Part shown: positions 43,023 through 51,935 of the stretch, piece after piece
Layout of the letters: each line of letters begins with the position of its first letter
Position numbering within the stretch: position 1 is the stretch's first letter
The notes under the pieces: model-generated
Seen by the model: only the letters and a program-made list of their open reading frames with translations
Database searches by the model: none
Told to the model about the DNA's origin: nothing
NCBI RefSeq assembly: GCF_030418165.1
Contig: NZ_JAUHTQ010000009.1
Location: 78,101 to 142,100 of the forward strand
Origin: Ureibacillus aquaedulcis
GTDB lineage: Bacteria > Bacillota > Bacilli > Bacillales_A > Planococcaceae
Direction: 5' to 3'
Length of the DNA: 64,000 nt
Made by a program: the position numbers and the translations under genes

Positions 43023-43586
43023 CTAGTATTCTTTAACATAACTTGTATGTTTAAAGGATTTAATCCGTTTCAATGTTACTCCCACCATCTTGAATCCAAT
43101 AACCCCTCCAACAATGTTGATTAGCAGGTTAATGATTAGTGTAAGCGCGCTGTTGCGTATCGTAACCAATCCCATTGCTTCAAGTAGAATGCGGCATATT
43201 TCAATTCCAATACATGTTAGGAAAACAATGGATACTGCTTTCCTGATAGCTTTTAAGTTGAAGAGAACCGCTAAATAGAATCCTAAGGGTACGAATAAAA
43301 CGAGATTATAAAATATTGCGGAATAACTCCAAATAGAAATATTAAAATGCATCGTATCAAATATTCCAAACCAATTCTCTTGTATAATATACGTTCTATG
43401 AGTGTCGCTTGGGTTTATAGGGGGAAGTGTAATCCCTCCAAACTTTGCTTGAACCACACTTAAGATATAAAAAAGAAAACTGTATAACAGAACTCTTTTC
43501 ACATTACTTCTTTTAGGCGTTCTAAAATAATCTAGAAATATATCGATAAAGATGTAAACTAGCAGAATCATGAATCCAAAATGCAC
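43023..43586 (-). CDS. VanZ-like membrane protein
   Basis: A 187-residue protein with five helices and the VanZ family blocks NLVLFVPLGFYLAVL and LTLIINLLINIVGGVIGF. VanZ proteins are linked to low-level teicoplanin resistance, but most are of unknown role. The GTG start given here has no ribosome site. The frame continues upstream as LTSTYIVYNIV, with AAGGGGGAG just before a CTG at 43614-43616, so the true start may be that non-AUG codon, giving 197 residues. Confidence 0.78.
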   Translation of the reverse strand: MHFGFMILLVYIFIDIFLDYFRTPKRSNVKRVLLYSFLFYILSVVQAKFGGITLPPINPSDTHRTYIIQENWFGIFDTMHFNISIWSYSAIFYNLVLFVPLGFYLAVLFNLKAIRKAVSIVFLTCIGIEICRILLEAMGLVTIRNSALTLIINLLINIVGGVIGFKMVGVTLKRIKSFKHTSYVKEY

Positions 43587-43786
43587 GATATTATAGACAA
43601 TATACGTTGATGTCAGATGAATCTCCCCCTTTCACCAATAAATACTTTTGTTAAATTTTACAATATATAACACATATAGATAAATCCTGATCTAACCTTA
43701 ACTGCCTGATAGTTTTTGATCCAGACATTCACTATTACCACTTTGTCTAATTTGTGCTGAACGATACTCCTGCTTTAAGAGTAATT

Positions 43787-44173
43787 TTAATATCTCCCTC
43801 TGTTTTCTTCCCAGTTTGGATCTCTTTTCCAATGATAGGTATCCTTAAAAATATTTAATCTATGGTCATTTATTTCAATTATTTCGTTATCTAACCATCT
43901 TATATTTACTGTACTTTCGTCGTAATTCCAATAAATCGTTTTTGTTTCGTTGCCAAAATCAATTTCCACTCTTATTGCAGCTCTTACTGTAGCCCCACCT
44001 TCATCTATTAAAAACGCTCTAGCTATATAATCATTCTTGGGGGATGGATGCTCTGATAAAAATCGACCTTCAGATAATTCATCCAGCTCAACAACAAGAA
44101 AATCACAGATAGCATATAGGGGTAGCCCAATAATAATAAAGATTACAGCTAAGATAAGAGCCCATTTTCCCAC
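43787..44173 (-). CDS. DUF5412-like membrane-anchored protein
   Basis: A 128-residue protein with one N-terminal helix (about 4-24) and a soluble domain. FLSEHPSPKNDYIARAFLIDEGGATVRAAIRVEI and TIYWNYDES match the DUF5412 family, of unknown function. The start is GTG 44173 with AAGGGGG upstream. Confidence 0.78.
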   Translation of the reverse strand: MGKWALILAVIFIIIGLPLYAICDFLVVELDELSEGRFLSEHPSPKNDYIARAFLIDEGGATVRAAIRVEIDFGNETKTIYWNYDESTVNIRWLDNEIIEINDHRLNIFKDTYHWKRDPNWEENRGRY

Positions 44174-44314
44174 CCATTTCCCCCTTCTTTCCTAAGCTTA
44201 ATTTACAGTACCTAATAATTTGACGAAGTTAATTGGTAAATGTTTCCTAGACAGATTCACTCATACAGGGATTCAATTTTAATCTTTCATATTCCCAAAC
44301 ACCTAGTTTCTAGC

Positions 44315-44788
44315 TTACTCAAACAACCTGACGTTTGGCTCCCGCTTTAGCACATGAACGATCATTGAGTGCAACTGCCCACGATGATGGAATAGATGGG
44401 CCTGCGTATCCAACAGCCATTCGTACCGGGAATGAGTTACCCCAAAAAACGAAGTGGTTTCCCGCAACAGTTCCTCTTCCGTCAATGAGGCGATGCCTTC
44501 TTTTAAATATTGATAGTTTTGAACAAGAGCTTCGGTAATTGCATTTTTATTCGCTTCCGGCTCAGCCTCTACATAAAAACGCTCAAGCTCCTCCTCGGAA
44601 GCGCCGGCTCCTATCAGGAAATCGGCTTTGCATAGAACCGACATGTGTGAGAGGAGCTCACCAATCGACCATTTTTCCTGTGTCGGTTTAATTGCCAGGT
44701 CTTCTTCTTTCAAAGTATCTATTAGCTTAATAATAGATTCGACTGCTAAATCCATCTGTTTCATAACACCCCTGCAGTAGACGTTCAT
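44315..44788 (-). CDS. DinB-like four-helix protein
   Basis: A 157-residue DinB superfamily protein. It has EKWSIGELLSHM with a metal-ligand His in the second helix and LLDTQAHLFHHRGQLHSMI with the His pair in the fourth. The fold binds a divalent metal and is used in thiol transfer (bacillithiol S-transferase-like YfiT) or in unknown roles. AAAGGGG precedes the ATG. Confidence 0.83.
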   Translation of the reverse strand: MNVYCRGVMKQMDLAVESIIKLIDTLKEEDLAIKPTQEKWSIGELLSHMSVLCKADFLIGAGASEEELERFYVEAEPEANKNAITEALVQNYQYLKEGIASLTEEELLRETTSFFGVTHSRYEWLLDTQAHLFHHRGQLHSMIVHVLKREPNVRLFE

Positions 44789-45155
44789 ATCTTAATTCCC
44801 CTTTCAATCCATATTCATTGGATATTATCTTATTCAATAAAAATATGTATTTACCCTTCTAAAACTATCTTTCTTGGGTATCCATCTAAGTCCGCACTCT
44901 CTATTAACAGTTATAAAAAGAATGACATTGACATTGAAAAACAAAAGAACCCCAGATACTTTCATATCCAGGGTCCGCTTATATTTTTACATATACTATT
45001 AAGTTGTCTTAATTGCTTTAAGTTGATCAAATTGCGATCTCTAACTTCTCCTTTTCCATTTGACTGATTTTAGAAGTGCTAACACGATTGGTTAGGAAAA
45101 TAGCTGAAAAAGTTAGAAAACTAGATTGTTCAAAGAAACTAATGTGTTCCTCCAT
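44789..45155. other. Non-coding gap before the TetR-SMR operon
   Basis: It holds a hairpin at about 44950-44978 (ACCCCAGATA...TATCCAGGGT) with a T-rich right flank. No gene could be supported on either strand. Confidence 0.4.
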
Positions 45156-45184
45156 TTGCAATTAAACCGTCCAGACGGTACAGT
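45156..45184 (+). promoter_or_regulatory. TetR-SMR promoter with operator in its spacer
   Basis: TTGCAA (45156-45161), 17-base spacer, TACAGT (45179-45184). The spacer contains the inverted repeat ACCGTC-CA-GACGGT (45166-45179), a typical TetR site that would block polymerase. Confidence 0.75.
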
Positions 45185-45214
45185 TACAGTATCGCCTAGT
45201 TAAGGGGGAGTTAT

Positions 45215-45766
45215 ATGTCAGTTTCTAATCCTGAAGAAAAGAAAAAAAGGCTATTATCTGCTGCTTATATGATTGTTAAGGAAGAAGGCGTTTCGAACCT
45301 TACATTAGAAGCAGTTGCCAAAAAAGCGGATGTAAGCAAAGGCGGATTATTATATCACTACTCAAACAAAGAAGCCTTAATTAAAGCAATGGTTCGCGAT
45401 TGGAGCTTAGGTTATTTTAAAAGCATCGAGACTCTCGTTAAAAATGCGTCCAACACTACTGGAAAGTGGAGTATGGCATATATCAACGCTGCACTTCTCG
45501 ATTTAAATAACGATAAGCATTTAACTTCTGCCCTGGTGGCGGCAATGTATACGAACCCAAGTCTATTGGAGGAATACAGGAAAGAATATGGCACCTTGCT
45601 TGATAAACTCATGAAGGATGGGATAGATCCAGTTAAAATTACAATCGCACGGCTAGCGATAGATGGATTGTGGTTTTCGGAGATATTCGATTTGGCCCCA
45701 CTGGATGAAAAACTTAAAGAGGATGTTATTCATGAATTAAAAGAGATGATTAAGGAGGACGACTAG
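45215..45766 (+). CDS. TetR family repressor of the SMR efflux gene
   Basis: A 183-residue TetR protein with the HTH LTLEAVAKKADVSKGGLLYHYSNKEALIKAM and a helical ligand domain (TetR_C group with YvaF-like proteins). It is immediately followed by an SMR transporter gene with a three-base gap, and the operator at 45166-45179 lies in the shared promoter, so it most likely represses itself and the transporter. AAGGGGGAG precedes the ATG. Confidence 0.87.
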   Translation: MSVSNPEEKKKRLLSAAYMIVKEEGVSNLTLEAVAKKADVSKGGLLYHYSNKEALIKAMVRDWSLGYFKSIETLVKNASNTTGKWSMAYINAALLDLNNDKHLTSALVAAMYTNPSLLEEYRKEYGTLLDKLMKDGIDPVKITIARLAIDGLWFSEIFDLAPLDEKLKEDVIHELKEMIKEDD

Positions 45767-45769
45767 CTG

Positions 45770-46156
45770 ATGGCTTATCTATATCTGGCACTGGCGATAA
45801 TAGGAGAACTGATCGGGACTTCCCTTCTCAAAGCATCTGAAGGGTTTTCAAAGCTCTATCCTACCATTGGTTTAGTACTTGCGTTTGTTGCTTCATTTTT
45901 CTTTTTATCCATGGCGATAAAATCGATTCCCTTAAATACAGCTTATGCTATTTGGTCGGGAGTGGGTCTTGTTGCAACTACCATTATTTCTGTCCTGATT
46001 TGGAAAGAGAAAATCAATGTTGCCAGTGTTGTAGGCATCTCATTGATTCTTATAGGGGTTGTCATTTTAAACCTTTATGGACCAGGTCATGGCGAGGCAA
46101 GCAGTAATGAAAAAACAAATGAGTCCTCGGTCGTTCTAAATAATGAAATCGAATAA
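45770..46156 (+). CDS. SMR family multidrug efflux protein
   Basis: A 128-residue four-helix SMR protein. The essential membrane Glu is Glu13 (AIIGELIGTSLLKASEGF), and SIPLNTAYAIWSGVG and IGVVILNL are family motifs. A 20-residue polar tail makes it longer than EmrE (110). It exchanges protons for cationic drugs or guanidinium-like compounds. No guanidine riboswitch is seen upstream. AAGGAGG inside the TetR gene end serves as ribosome site. Confidence 0.88.
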   Translation: MAYLYLALAIIGELIGTSLLKASEGFSKLYPTIGLVLAFVASFFFLSMAIKSIPLNTAYAIWSGVGLVATTIISVLIWKEKINVASVVGISLILIGVVILNLYGPGHGEASSNEKTNESSVVLNNEIE

Positions 46157-46181
46157 ACGACTGATTCTCCACAGTTATTAG

Positions 46182-46251
46182 GGGGCTGGGATAATTCCAG
46201 ATCCGTTTCAATCTTCCTTGGTTTTCTTGAAATTACTTGTGTCCCAGCCCC
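46182..46251. repeat. Short inverted-terminus repeat related to the MITE-like element
   Basis: A 70-base block bounded by GGGGCTGGGA (46182-46191) and TCCCAGCCCC (46242-46251). The terminus GGCTGGGA-ATA is close to the end of the elements at 35466-35713 and 63960 (GGCTGGGACATA). It may also serve as terminator for the TetR-SMR operon. Confidence 0.55.
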
Positions 46252-46255
46252 AACT

Positions 46256-46834
46256 TTATTGATTCGCAAATGTATTTTTGTGAATGCTTTCTATTTGTTT
46301 ATCGGGAATACGATAGGCTGCATCAAATTCATATTCCTTACAATCATTGTAACAGGAGTCCAACTGATATTTAATTTTCACTTCTATATCCCCAGCATCA
46401 AATTCGGTTATTTCTTTTGTTTTTACGTTTGCGACCTTTATTTTTTCTTTTACAATGCTATCTTCTATATGCTCAATCGCTAGATTTACAAATCCTTGTC
46501 TTTCAGTTTTAGATAAATGATCATACAGGGAGTTTTTAGCCGTCATTGCATAAAGTAGACACGCAACTAACAAAACACTTAATATACTATTCCAAACCAC
46601 CAAATGTTTTTCCTCACTCATCAACCTTGCAACGATTGCAAACACAGCCAAGAAAATTGCTGCGATCACTGCAAGGAATAGAAAAGCAACCATGTTCTCA
46701 ATGAACTGAGCAGTTTGCAACTCACGTTTATACCCGGCAAATAAGATAACTCCATATAGGAGAATCAATAGAACATAAGAAAATCCTCTTCTTTTTAGAA
46801 AATCGATATTTTTATTTTGGATGTTATTGTTCAT
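46256..46834 (-). CDS. Membrane protein of unknown function
   Basis: A 192-residue protein with three helices (about 18-35, 48-70, 80-97) and a C-terminal outer domain of about 90 residues containing two nearby cysteines (DSCYNDCKEYEF), possibly a disulfide. No family recognised. GAGGAC precedes the ATG. Confidence 0.65.
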   Translation of the reverse strand: MNNNIQNKNIDFLKRRGFSYVLLILLYGVILFAGYKRELQTAQFIENMVAFLFLAVIAAIFLAVFAIVARLMSEEKHLVVWNSILSVLLVACLLYAMTAKNSLYDHLSKTERQGFVNLAIEHIEDSIVKEKIKVANVKTKEITEFDAGDIEVKIKYQLDSCYNDCKEYEFDAAYRIPDKQIESIHKNTFANQ

Positions 46835-47410
46835 CTTAAGTCCTCATTCAACTTTCTCTTGTTATTTCATATATGAAGAGTTTACTATCAATAATTACTA
46901 TCATTTTATATGTATACGAAAACGAAAACAATGCCCCGCTTTTTGACTTTCTTAAAAGAGCAGTACAATCTTTATTTAATTAAAAAGCAAAAGGATACAT
47001 CTATAAAGATCCCCTTATTCAGGATATTTTATAGGATACTTAATTTCTGCACAGGAAGAAAATCCAGTGCCATGTAACTCTGGATATGATTGGCAAGTAC
47101 GTGAGGAATGGTTTGATTGGTGTAAAGATCTTTCAACTGAGATTTGAATAAAAAGCGTGCTGGAGGATTAGGAAGCATCATAAATCAATTTCAATTAATT
47201 CATTGTGAACAAATCTGGATTAACCAAATGAAGGGCATACCAGTAGTAAAATATGATTTTTATTTCGTTCCAAAGCCCACTAATCCTACAATTCGATTAA
47301 TGGGCTTCAATATTTTATTTGCATCTCTTAATATAGCCCCTAAAGGATTTGCCACTCCAACTTGAGTATACTTATCCTCCTTAAGCCTTGCCCTTTAAAT
47401 CATATTCCCT
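46835..47410. other. Intergenic stretch with protein-like remnants
   Basis: On the plus strand, 47007-47147 reads YLISAQEENPVPCNSGYDWQ and on to a stop, with no start codon. Another 20-codon protein-like stretch ends at 46983. These look like ends of decayed genes. A hairpin (47274-47304, AAGCCCA-TAAT / ATTA-TGGGCTT) is terminator-like. I could not name the lost genes. Confidence 0.35.
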
Positions 47411-48274
47411 TTAGGCATTTAATCGTTCTCTTAAAAATTGCTTGATAAGATAGGCACTAATCTCCAAGTCCTCTTCTAGAGGAAAATGTCCGGTATTTAA
47501 TAGATGAACTTCGCAATCTCTAAGATCTTTCTGGAAGGCCAATGCACCTTTTGGTCCAAAGAAAACATCATTTTTTCCCCATACTACCAATGTAGGCGGT
47601 TGGTGAGCTTTAAAATACTCTTGCCATTCTGCATACTGTTTAACATTATTTTGATAATCGTAAAACAGAGCAAGCTGTATTTCTTTATTGCCGGGACGAT
47701 CCAAAACGAATTGATCCATGTTCCATGCATCGGGGCTCATTCGTTCTGGGTTACGAGTTCCATTTGTATATTGATACTTTGTAAAGTCTGCCGACAATAA
47801 GGCTTTAATGTTATTCTTATTTTCCTCTACAGGATTTTCCCAATATGCGCGTATAGGATCCCAAGCAGATAATAATCCTTCCTCATAAGCATTTCCATTC
47901 TGAGTGATAATCGCTTGAATCCGTTCAGGATTTTTCGTTGCTATTCTGAATCCCACGGGTGCTCCGTAATCGTGAACATAGATACTAAATCTGTCTAACT
48001 CCAATTTTTCTATAAAAGCATTTAATAGTTGAGCTAAACTATCAAAAGTATATTTAAATTGCTCCATATCAGGTTGTTCACTATTACCAAAACCCGGATA
48101 ATCCGGTGCGATAATATGATATTCACCCATCAGTTCTGTTATTAGGTTTCGGTACATATGGGAAGAAGATGGGAAACCATGAAGCAGCAAAATTGTAGGA
48201 TTACTTGGATTACCTGCTTCTCGATAAAAGATATTGATGTTATCAATAGTTTCTGTTTTGTATTGTACCAACAT
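47411..48274 (-). CDS. Alpha/beta hydrolase, haloalkane dehalogenase/epoxide hydrolase type
   Basis: A 287-residue hydrolase. LLHGFPSSSHMYRNLI is the oxyanion region, VHDYGAPVGF holds the nucleophile Asp102, WGKNDVFF the acid, and NTGHFPLEED the base His. An Asp nucleophile is typical of haloalkane dehalogenases and epoxide hydrolases, not esterases. A cap domain spans about 135-215. GAGGTG precedes the ATG. A CGNR-type regulator gene is divergent and may control it. Confidence 0.87.
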   Translation of the reverse strand: MLVQYKTETIDNINIFYREAGNPSNPTILLLHGFPSSSHMYRNLITELMGEYHIIAPDYPGFGNSEQPDMEQFKYTFDSLAQLLNAFIEKLELDRFSIYVHDYGAPVGFRIATKNPERIQAIITQNGNAYEEGLLSAWDPIRAYWENPVEENKNNIKALLSADFTKYQYTNGTRNPERMSPDAWNMDQFVLDRPGNKEIQLALFYDYQNNVKQYAEWQEYFKAHQPPTLVVWGKNDVFFGPKGALAFQKDLRDCEVHLLNTGHFPLEEDLEISAYLIKQFLRERLNA

Positions 48275-48509
48275 ATTTTCACCTCATATTATTGGGGTCT
48301 GTGCAGCAATCGACCCACTTATTCTCTTGCCTAGTTCATTTCCCGTTCGTCTGATTGGTTACTTAAAATCTCTTCAATTTAAACACCCATAGCATCCCCC
48401 TTATTTTATAACCCCTATAACTTTATTTTAATGGTTATACATTACCTCATTTTACCTAACTTGTAAATAACATTTTAGCGGTTATAATAGTTGTTGGGGT
48501 GATACACTC

Positions 48510-49100
48510 ATGGATAAGTCAAGATACGTTTTAGGTGGATCTACATGGATTAATCTTTTAAATACTACGTATACCGACGATAAACATTCGGTTGATATAC
48601 TTCTTGATCCAGCAGAAACTTTCCAATGGTTGGAGGAGAATAACCTTTTACGGAACTCTGACGTTCTGGTCATCGAAGACAAGGAACGATTGGATCAATT
48701 AATCGAGGAGCTCCATTCGCTTCGCCAATTTTGCAAAGTGCTACTGTCTGACCTAAAACAACAAGGAGAACTTTCTCCCAATACAATCGAAAGATTAGAG
48801 ACTCTTGTTCAACAGGTAAAAGTTAATTTGTCCATTGTTCAGAGGGATAACAAATTAAATATGATTTCCGAGGGATTAACAGCAAAAGATCATGTTTCAT
48901 ACATTATTCTCTCGTCTATTATTCATACATTGAACAATTTCTCGATTGACCGCATCAGGGAGTGCGAACATCATGAATGCATTCTCCACTTTGTTGATAC
49001 GTCAAAATCTGGAAAAAGGCGTTGGTGCAGTATGGAACTTTGCGGGAATCGACAAAAGGCAGCTGAATTTTACGCTAGGAAAAAGAGTAAAAGAATATAA
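48510..49100 (+). CDS. ABATE-CGNR zinc finger transcription regulator
   Basis: A 196-residue protein. The N-terminal ABATE-like ligand domain spans about 1-140. The C-terminal CGNR zinc finger comprises CEHHEC, then HFVDTSKSGKRRWCSMELCGNRQKA (about 155-185), with four Cys ligands. Such proteins are stress or metabolite-responsive regulators. It is divergent from the dehalogenase-like gene, the likely target. GGGGTG precedes the ATG. Confidence 0.86.
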   Translation: MDKSRYVLGGSTWINLLNTTYTDDKHSVDILLDPAETFQWLEENNLLRNSDVLVIEDKERLDQLIEELHSLRQFCKVLLSDLKQQGELSPNTIERLETLVQQVKVNLSIVQRDNKLNMISEGLTAKDHVSYIILSSIIHTLNNFSIDRIRECEHHECILHFVDTSKSGKRRWCSMELCGNRQKAAEFYARKKSKRI

Positions 49101-49157
49101 TTATTTGGGGATATCTGTCATCCTATAGTCCAACAACACATTTTGGGAAATGAAAAT

Positions 49158-49194
49158 AACCTTGATGCAGCAATGAATGTGCTGTACCAAGGTT
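49158..49194 (+). terminator. Hairpin after the CGNR gene
   Basis: AACCTTG-x-TGCAGCA pairs with TGCTG-TACCAAGGTT. The T tract is weak. A better terminator is downstream at 49251-49281. Confidence 0.55.
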
Positions 49195-49250
49195 TACTCT
49201 TAGTGATGGGATGATTCACCTCAAAGATGCCGGAAAAATAAGATATTATA

Positions 49251-49281
49251 AAAAGCTAAGATATGAATTCTTGGCTTTTTT
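49251..49281 (+). terminator. Rho-independent terminator
   Basis: AAAAGC-AAG pairs with CTT-GCTTTT (one mismatch in the stem), followed by a T run. Confidence 0.7.
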
Positions 49282-49343
49282 GCACTCATATTAACCAAAG
49301 GTATTCTCACGGAGGGTGAAAGTAATATCTTCGAAACAGTAAA

Positions 49344-50309
49344 CTATGCTTCTTTAAGCCTTCTTGAAATAATCTCTACTGCCTTCATAAATTCTGCAAC
49401 GAACTCTTCACGATTTACTGTGTGGAGAACATGCACGTTTGGTGCTTTATTTGTACGATTCGTGTAGTCAACCACTGTTGCCCCGGACGCCATGCCTTCC
49501 AGTGCTACTTCAACATAGCAGTCTTGACCTTTAAACAATTCCGGTTTTAATAAATACATCACGGCGCATACATCGTGAAAATGCAGCACTTGATCATAAT
49601 TTTCTTCATGGAAAGGTGTTTTCTTCATGACATCTAAATAATAGGTCACGAGTTGATAAGCTTTGTCTGCAAACTCGCCGCCAATTTCTAAAATCTTTTT
49701 CGCCTCATCTATTGTTACAAATGCCTTATGTGTTACATCCAGGCCACTCATCACAATCGGAATACCAGAACGGAACACGATTTCTACTGCGTGTGGGTCC
49801 ACATAGGCATTGAATTCCGCCACCGGAGACATATTGCCGCCTACTGCCGCACCGCCCATCCATGAGATTCGCTCGATTTTCGGCTTTACTTCCGGATGTG
49901 CAAGCAGCAAAGCCGCCACATTTGTTAATGGTCCTGTTGCTACAATTGTTATCTTTTCATCGCTTTCCATAATGGTTTCCAGCATGGCTGTAATTGCAGG
50001 ACGGTTGCTCACTGGCAACGTTGGCGCCGGAAACTGTACATTTCCAAAACCGCTTTCTCCGTGGATATCTTCGGCTACTTCCAGTTCACGGAAAATGGGC
50101 TGTTCCAAGCCACGCGCAATTTCTACATTCGCACCTATATAACTTAAAAATGTACGGGCATTGTAGTTTGTCTTGTCTTGTGAAATATTGCCCGAGCAGG
50201 TTGTGACTAATCGCACGTCTAGTGCATCCTCCTTAGCAAATGCCAAAGTGAGCATCATTGCATCATCAATCCCTGGATCTGTATCTATAAGAATCGGTAA
50301 TTTTGTCAT
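49344..50309 (-). CDS. Nucleoside hydrolase (IunH/RihA-like)
   Basis: A 321-residue nucleoside N-ribohydrolase. The Ca-binding aspartates are in ILIDTDPGIDDAMML (Asp9, 11, 15, 16). IVATGPLTNVAALL and HFHDVCAVMYLL (last Asp ligand) are family motifs. It cleaves ribonucleosides to base and ribose for purine or pyrimidine salvage. AAAGGAGAG precedes the ATG. It lies 28 bases past the end of the interrupted gene on the same strand, so the two may be cotranscribed. Confidence 0.9.
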   Translation of the reverse strand: MTKLPILIDTDPGIDDAMMLTLAFAKEDALDVRLVTTCSGNISQDKTNYNARTFLSYIGANVEIARGLEQPIFRELEVAEDIHGESGFGNVQFPAPTLPVSNRPAITAMLETIMESDEKITIVATGPLTNVAALLLAHPEVKPKIERISWMGGAAVGGNMSPVAEFNAYVDPHAVEIVFRSGIPIVMSGLDVTHKAFVTIDEAKKILEIGGEFADKAYQLVTYYLDVMKKTPFHEENYDQVLHFHDVCAVMYLLKPELFKGQDCYVEVALEGMASGATVVDYTNRTNKAPNVHVLHTVNREEFVAEFMKAVEIISRRLKEA

Positions 50310-50337
50310 ATAATAAGCTCTCCTTTATAACGGTAGT

Positions 50338-51165
50338 TTAACTATCATCGGATAATCGGTTGGCTTCATCGATAAGTCCAAGATTGATCATTGCGTTAAT
50401 CACTATTTTATACAGTTCTTGGTTGTCTTGTAAGACATAATTTAGCTGAATGTCCCTAAACAACGCAAGTCGTGAAGCAATTGGTGCGGAACAAAGGTAT
50501 CCCTGCAGCAATTCCAAATCAATCTCTGTTTGCTCGTCAATCGGGAACTGTATGTGTTTTTCACCTTGAAGTCAAGTAATAACGCCCAGTCCGTCCTGTG
50601 TATTGATACTTATATTTCCTTGCCGCTCAAGCTCCACGCCTTGAACATAACGATACGGATTATCGATAATGGGCATCTGAATATTCTCCATTAAAAACTT
50701 TGTGACTCCCTCTCGAACCAAGTTTTCATCATCAGTTTGTTGAAATGCTGAATCAACTGCCTCTTCAGCCCATTGACCTCTAGCTATTAAATACTTTTCT
50801 TCACTGCCAAATTCATTATAGAACAATTCGCAGTCAGTCAAGTTAACTCTTAAAAATTCACATAGATTCTTTGCCACTATACGAGTAGGACGTTCAAAAC
50901 TCATTGGACTAACGCAGACAATAGGTGCTGCTTCAAGATTGGTTACAGCCCCATAATCAGTAAGGAATCCATAATGAATACCATTCATACCTATATTTCC
51001 AAAGACCACCACATCACTTGGTGTATTAAAATATCTATAGTCCTCAAGAGAAATGTAAAAATTAAGACCAAGGTAGAATTGTTCAGGGTCACCAAGTATA
51101 TCTTGCAAGTCAATTAATCTTTGAAGTGTAGGTGGTACCTCATACTTACCAAAATTATTCTTCAT
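50338..51165 (-). pseudogene. Gene split by an in-frame TGA (SUKH-like, uncertain)
   Basis: The first 197 codons (51165-50572) form an ORF ending in TGA at 50572-50574. The same frame then stays open for 77 more codons (LQGEKHIQFPIDEQTEIDLE, then AMINLGLIDEANRLSDDS) to TAA 50338-50340. The downstream part has no usable start codon and is clearly protein-like, so the ancestral gene had about 275 codons. Either it is a nonsense-mutated gene or the TGA, followed by C, is read through. The blocks VVFGNIGMNGIHYGFLTDYG and VCVSPMSFERPTRIVAKNL recall SMI1/KNR4 (SUKH) proteins, but I am not certain. Confidence 0.65.
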
Positions 51166-51356
51166 TCAGTTATCCCCTGCTTTGTTTTATATAATTTTAC
51201 ATATTAACTTCAATAAAAACTATACCTTCCACTAAATGGCCCTTAAAATATAAAAGGCACATTCCCTTTTAAAGAAATGCGCCTGGTATTGAAGAAGAAA
51301 TATTTATTTAGTTCCTGTTTTCGAAAACCATCCTCCAAAAATGAGGATTAGTAATT

Positions 51357-51518
51357 TTATGATTTCCCAAGAATTTTGCGATTTTTATCTATTATTTCTT
51401 TATTCTTAGCTATTGTTTCCTTTATGGTTAACGACACTTCTTCACTGTTGGTTTCATGAGTGCTCTGCAGGTTTTCATCTAAGTGAGGTACTGATGGCTT
51501 ATTCTTTTCAATATCCAT
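51357..51518 (-). CDS. Small charged protein, 53 residues
   Basis: ATG 51518 with GAGGAGGG five bases upstream opens a 53-codon frame: MDIEKNKPSVPHLDENLQ, then KETIAKNKEIIDKNRKILGK near the end. It is highly charged, probably helical at the C-terminus, without a signal peptide or membrane helix. The excellent ribosome site is the main evidence. No family recognised. Confidence 0.65.
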   Translation of the reverse strand: MDIEKNKPSVPHLDENLQSTHETNSEEVSLTIKETIAKNKEIIDKNRKILGKS

Positions 51519-51620
51519 TTAATCCCTCCTCGAATGATATTACACTTAGTATAAACGATAAATTACGACTTTTATATTAAATTTAGATAACAAATATTTT
51601 TTCCAAGTAACAGACAATGT

Positions 51621-51935
51621 TTAAGAATCATCTACAGAAATACATATTTTTAATGCGCCAAATACAAAAACAAAAATAAAGATCAGGGGCATAAATCTAA
51701 GAAAGAGATTACCGGTTATAAAACTTGATAGAATAAAAGGTATTCCAATCATTGCCGTCAGCGACGTAAATCTCGTATAGCGGATAGCTTTTAGGGATGG
51801 TTCCGGCTCATCTTTATACATCCACTTCTTCCCTGATAAAATACTTTCCTCCGGCTCAATGTACGACCAGATTAAAAAAATATATAAAGGGATTAGAAAG
51901 ATAGAAATAAATACAATTTCAACAAAAGATATCAT
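51621..51935 (-). CDS. Small membrane protein, two to three helices
   Basis: A 104-residue protein with helices at about 8-25, 60-75 and 82-98. Its ATG overlaps the stop of the upstream gene (ATGA), which implies translational coupling; an in-frame GTG three codons earlier is possible. Function unknown. It forms a two-gene unit with the next membrane protein. Confidence 0.65.
   Translation of the reverse strand: MISFVEIVFISIFLIPLYIFLIWSYIEPEESILSGKKWMYKDEPEPSLKAIRYTRFTSLTAMIGIPFILSSFITGNLFLRFMPLIFIFVFVFGALKICISVDDS

Noticed and set aside
47144..47365. 73-codon plus-strand ORF
   Set aside because: No ribosome site; the 3' half covers a terminator-like hairpin, and composition is not convincing.
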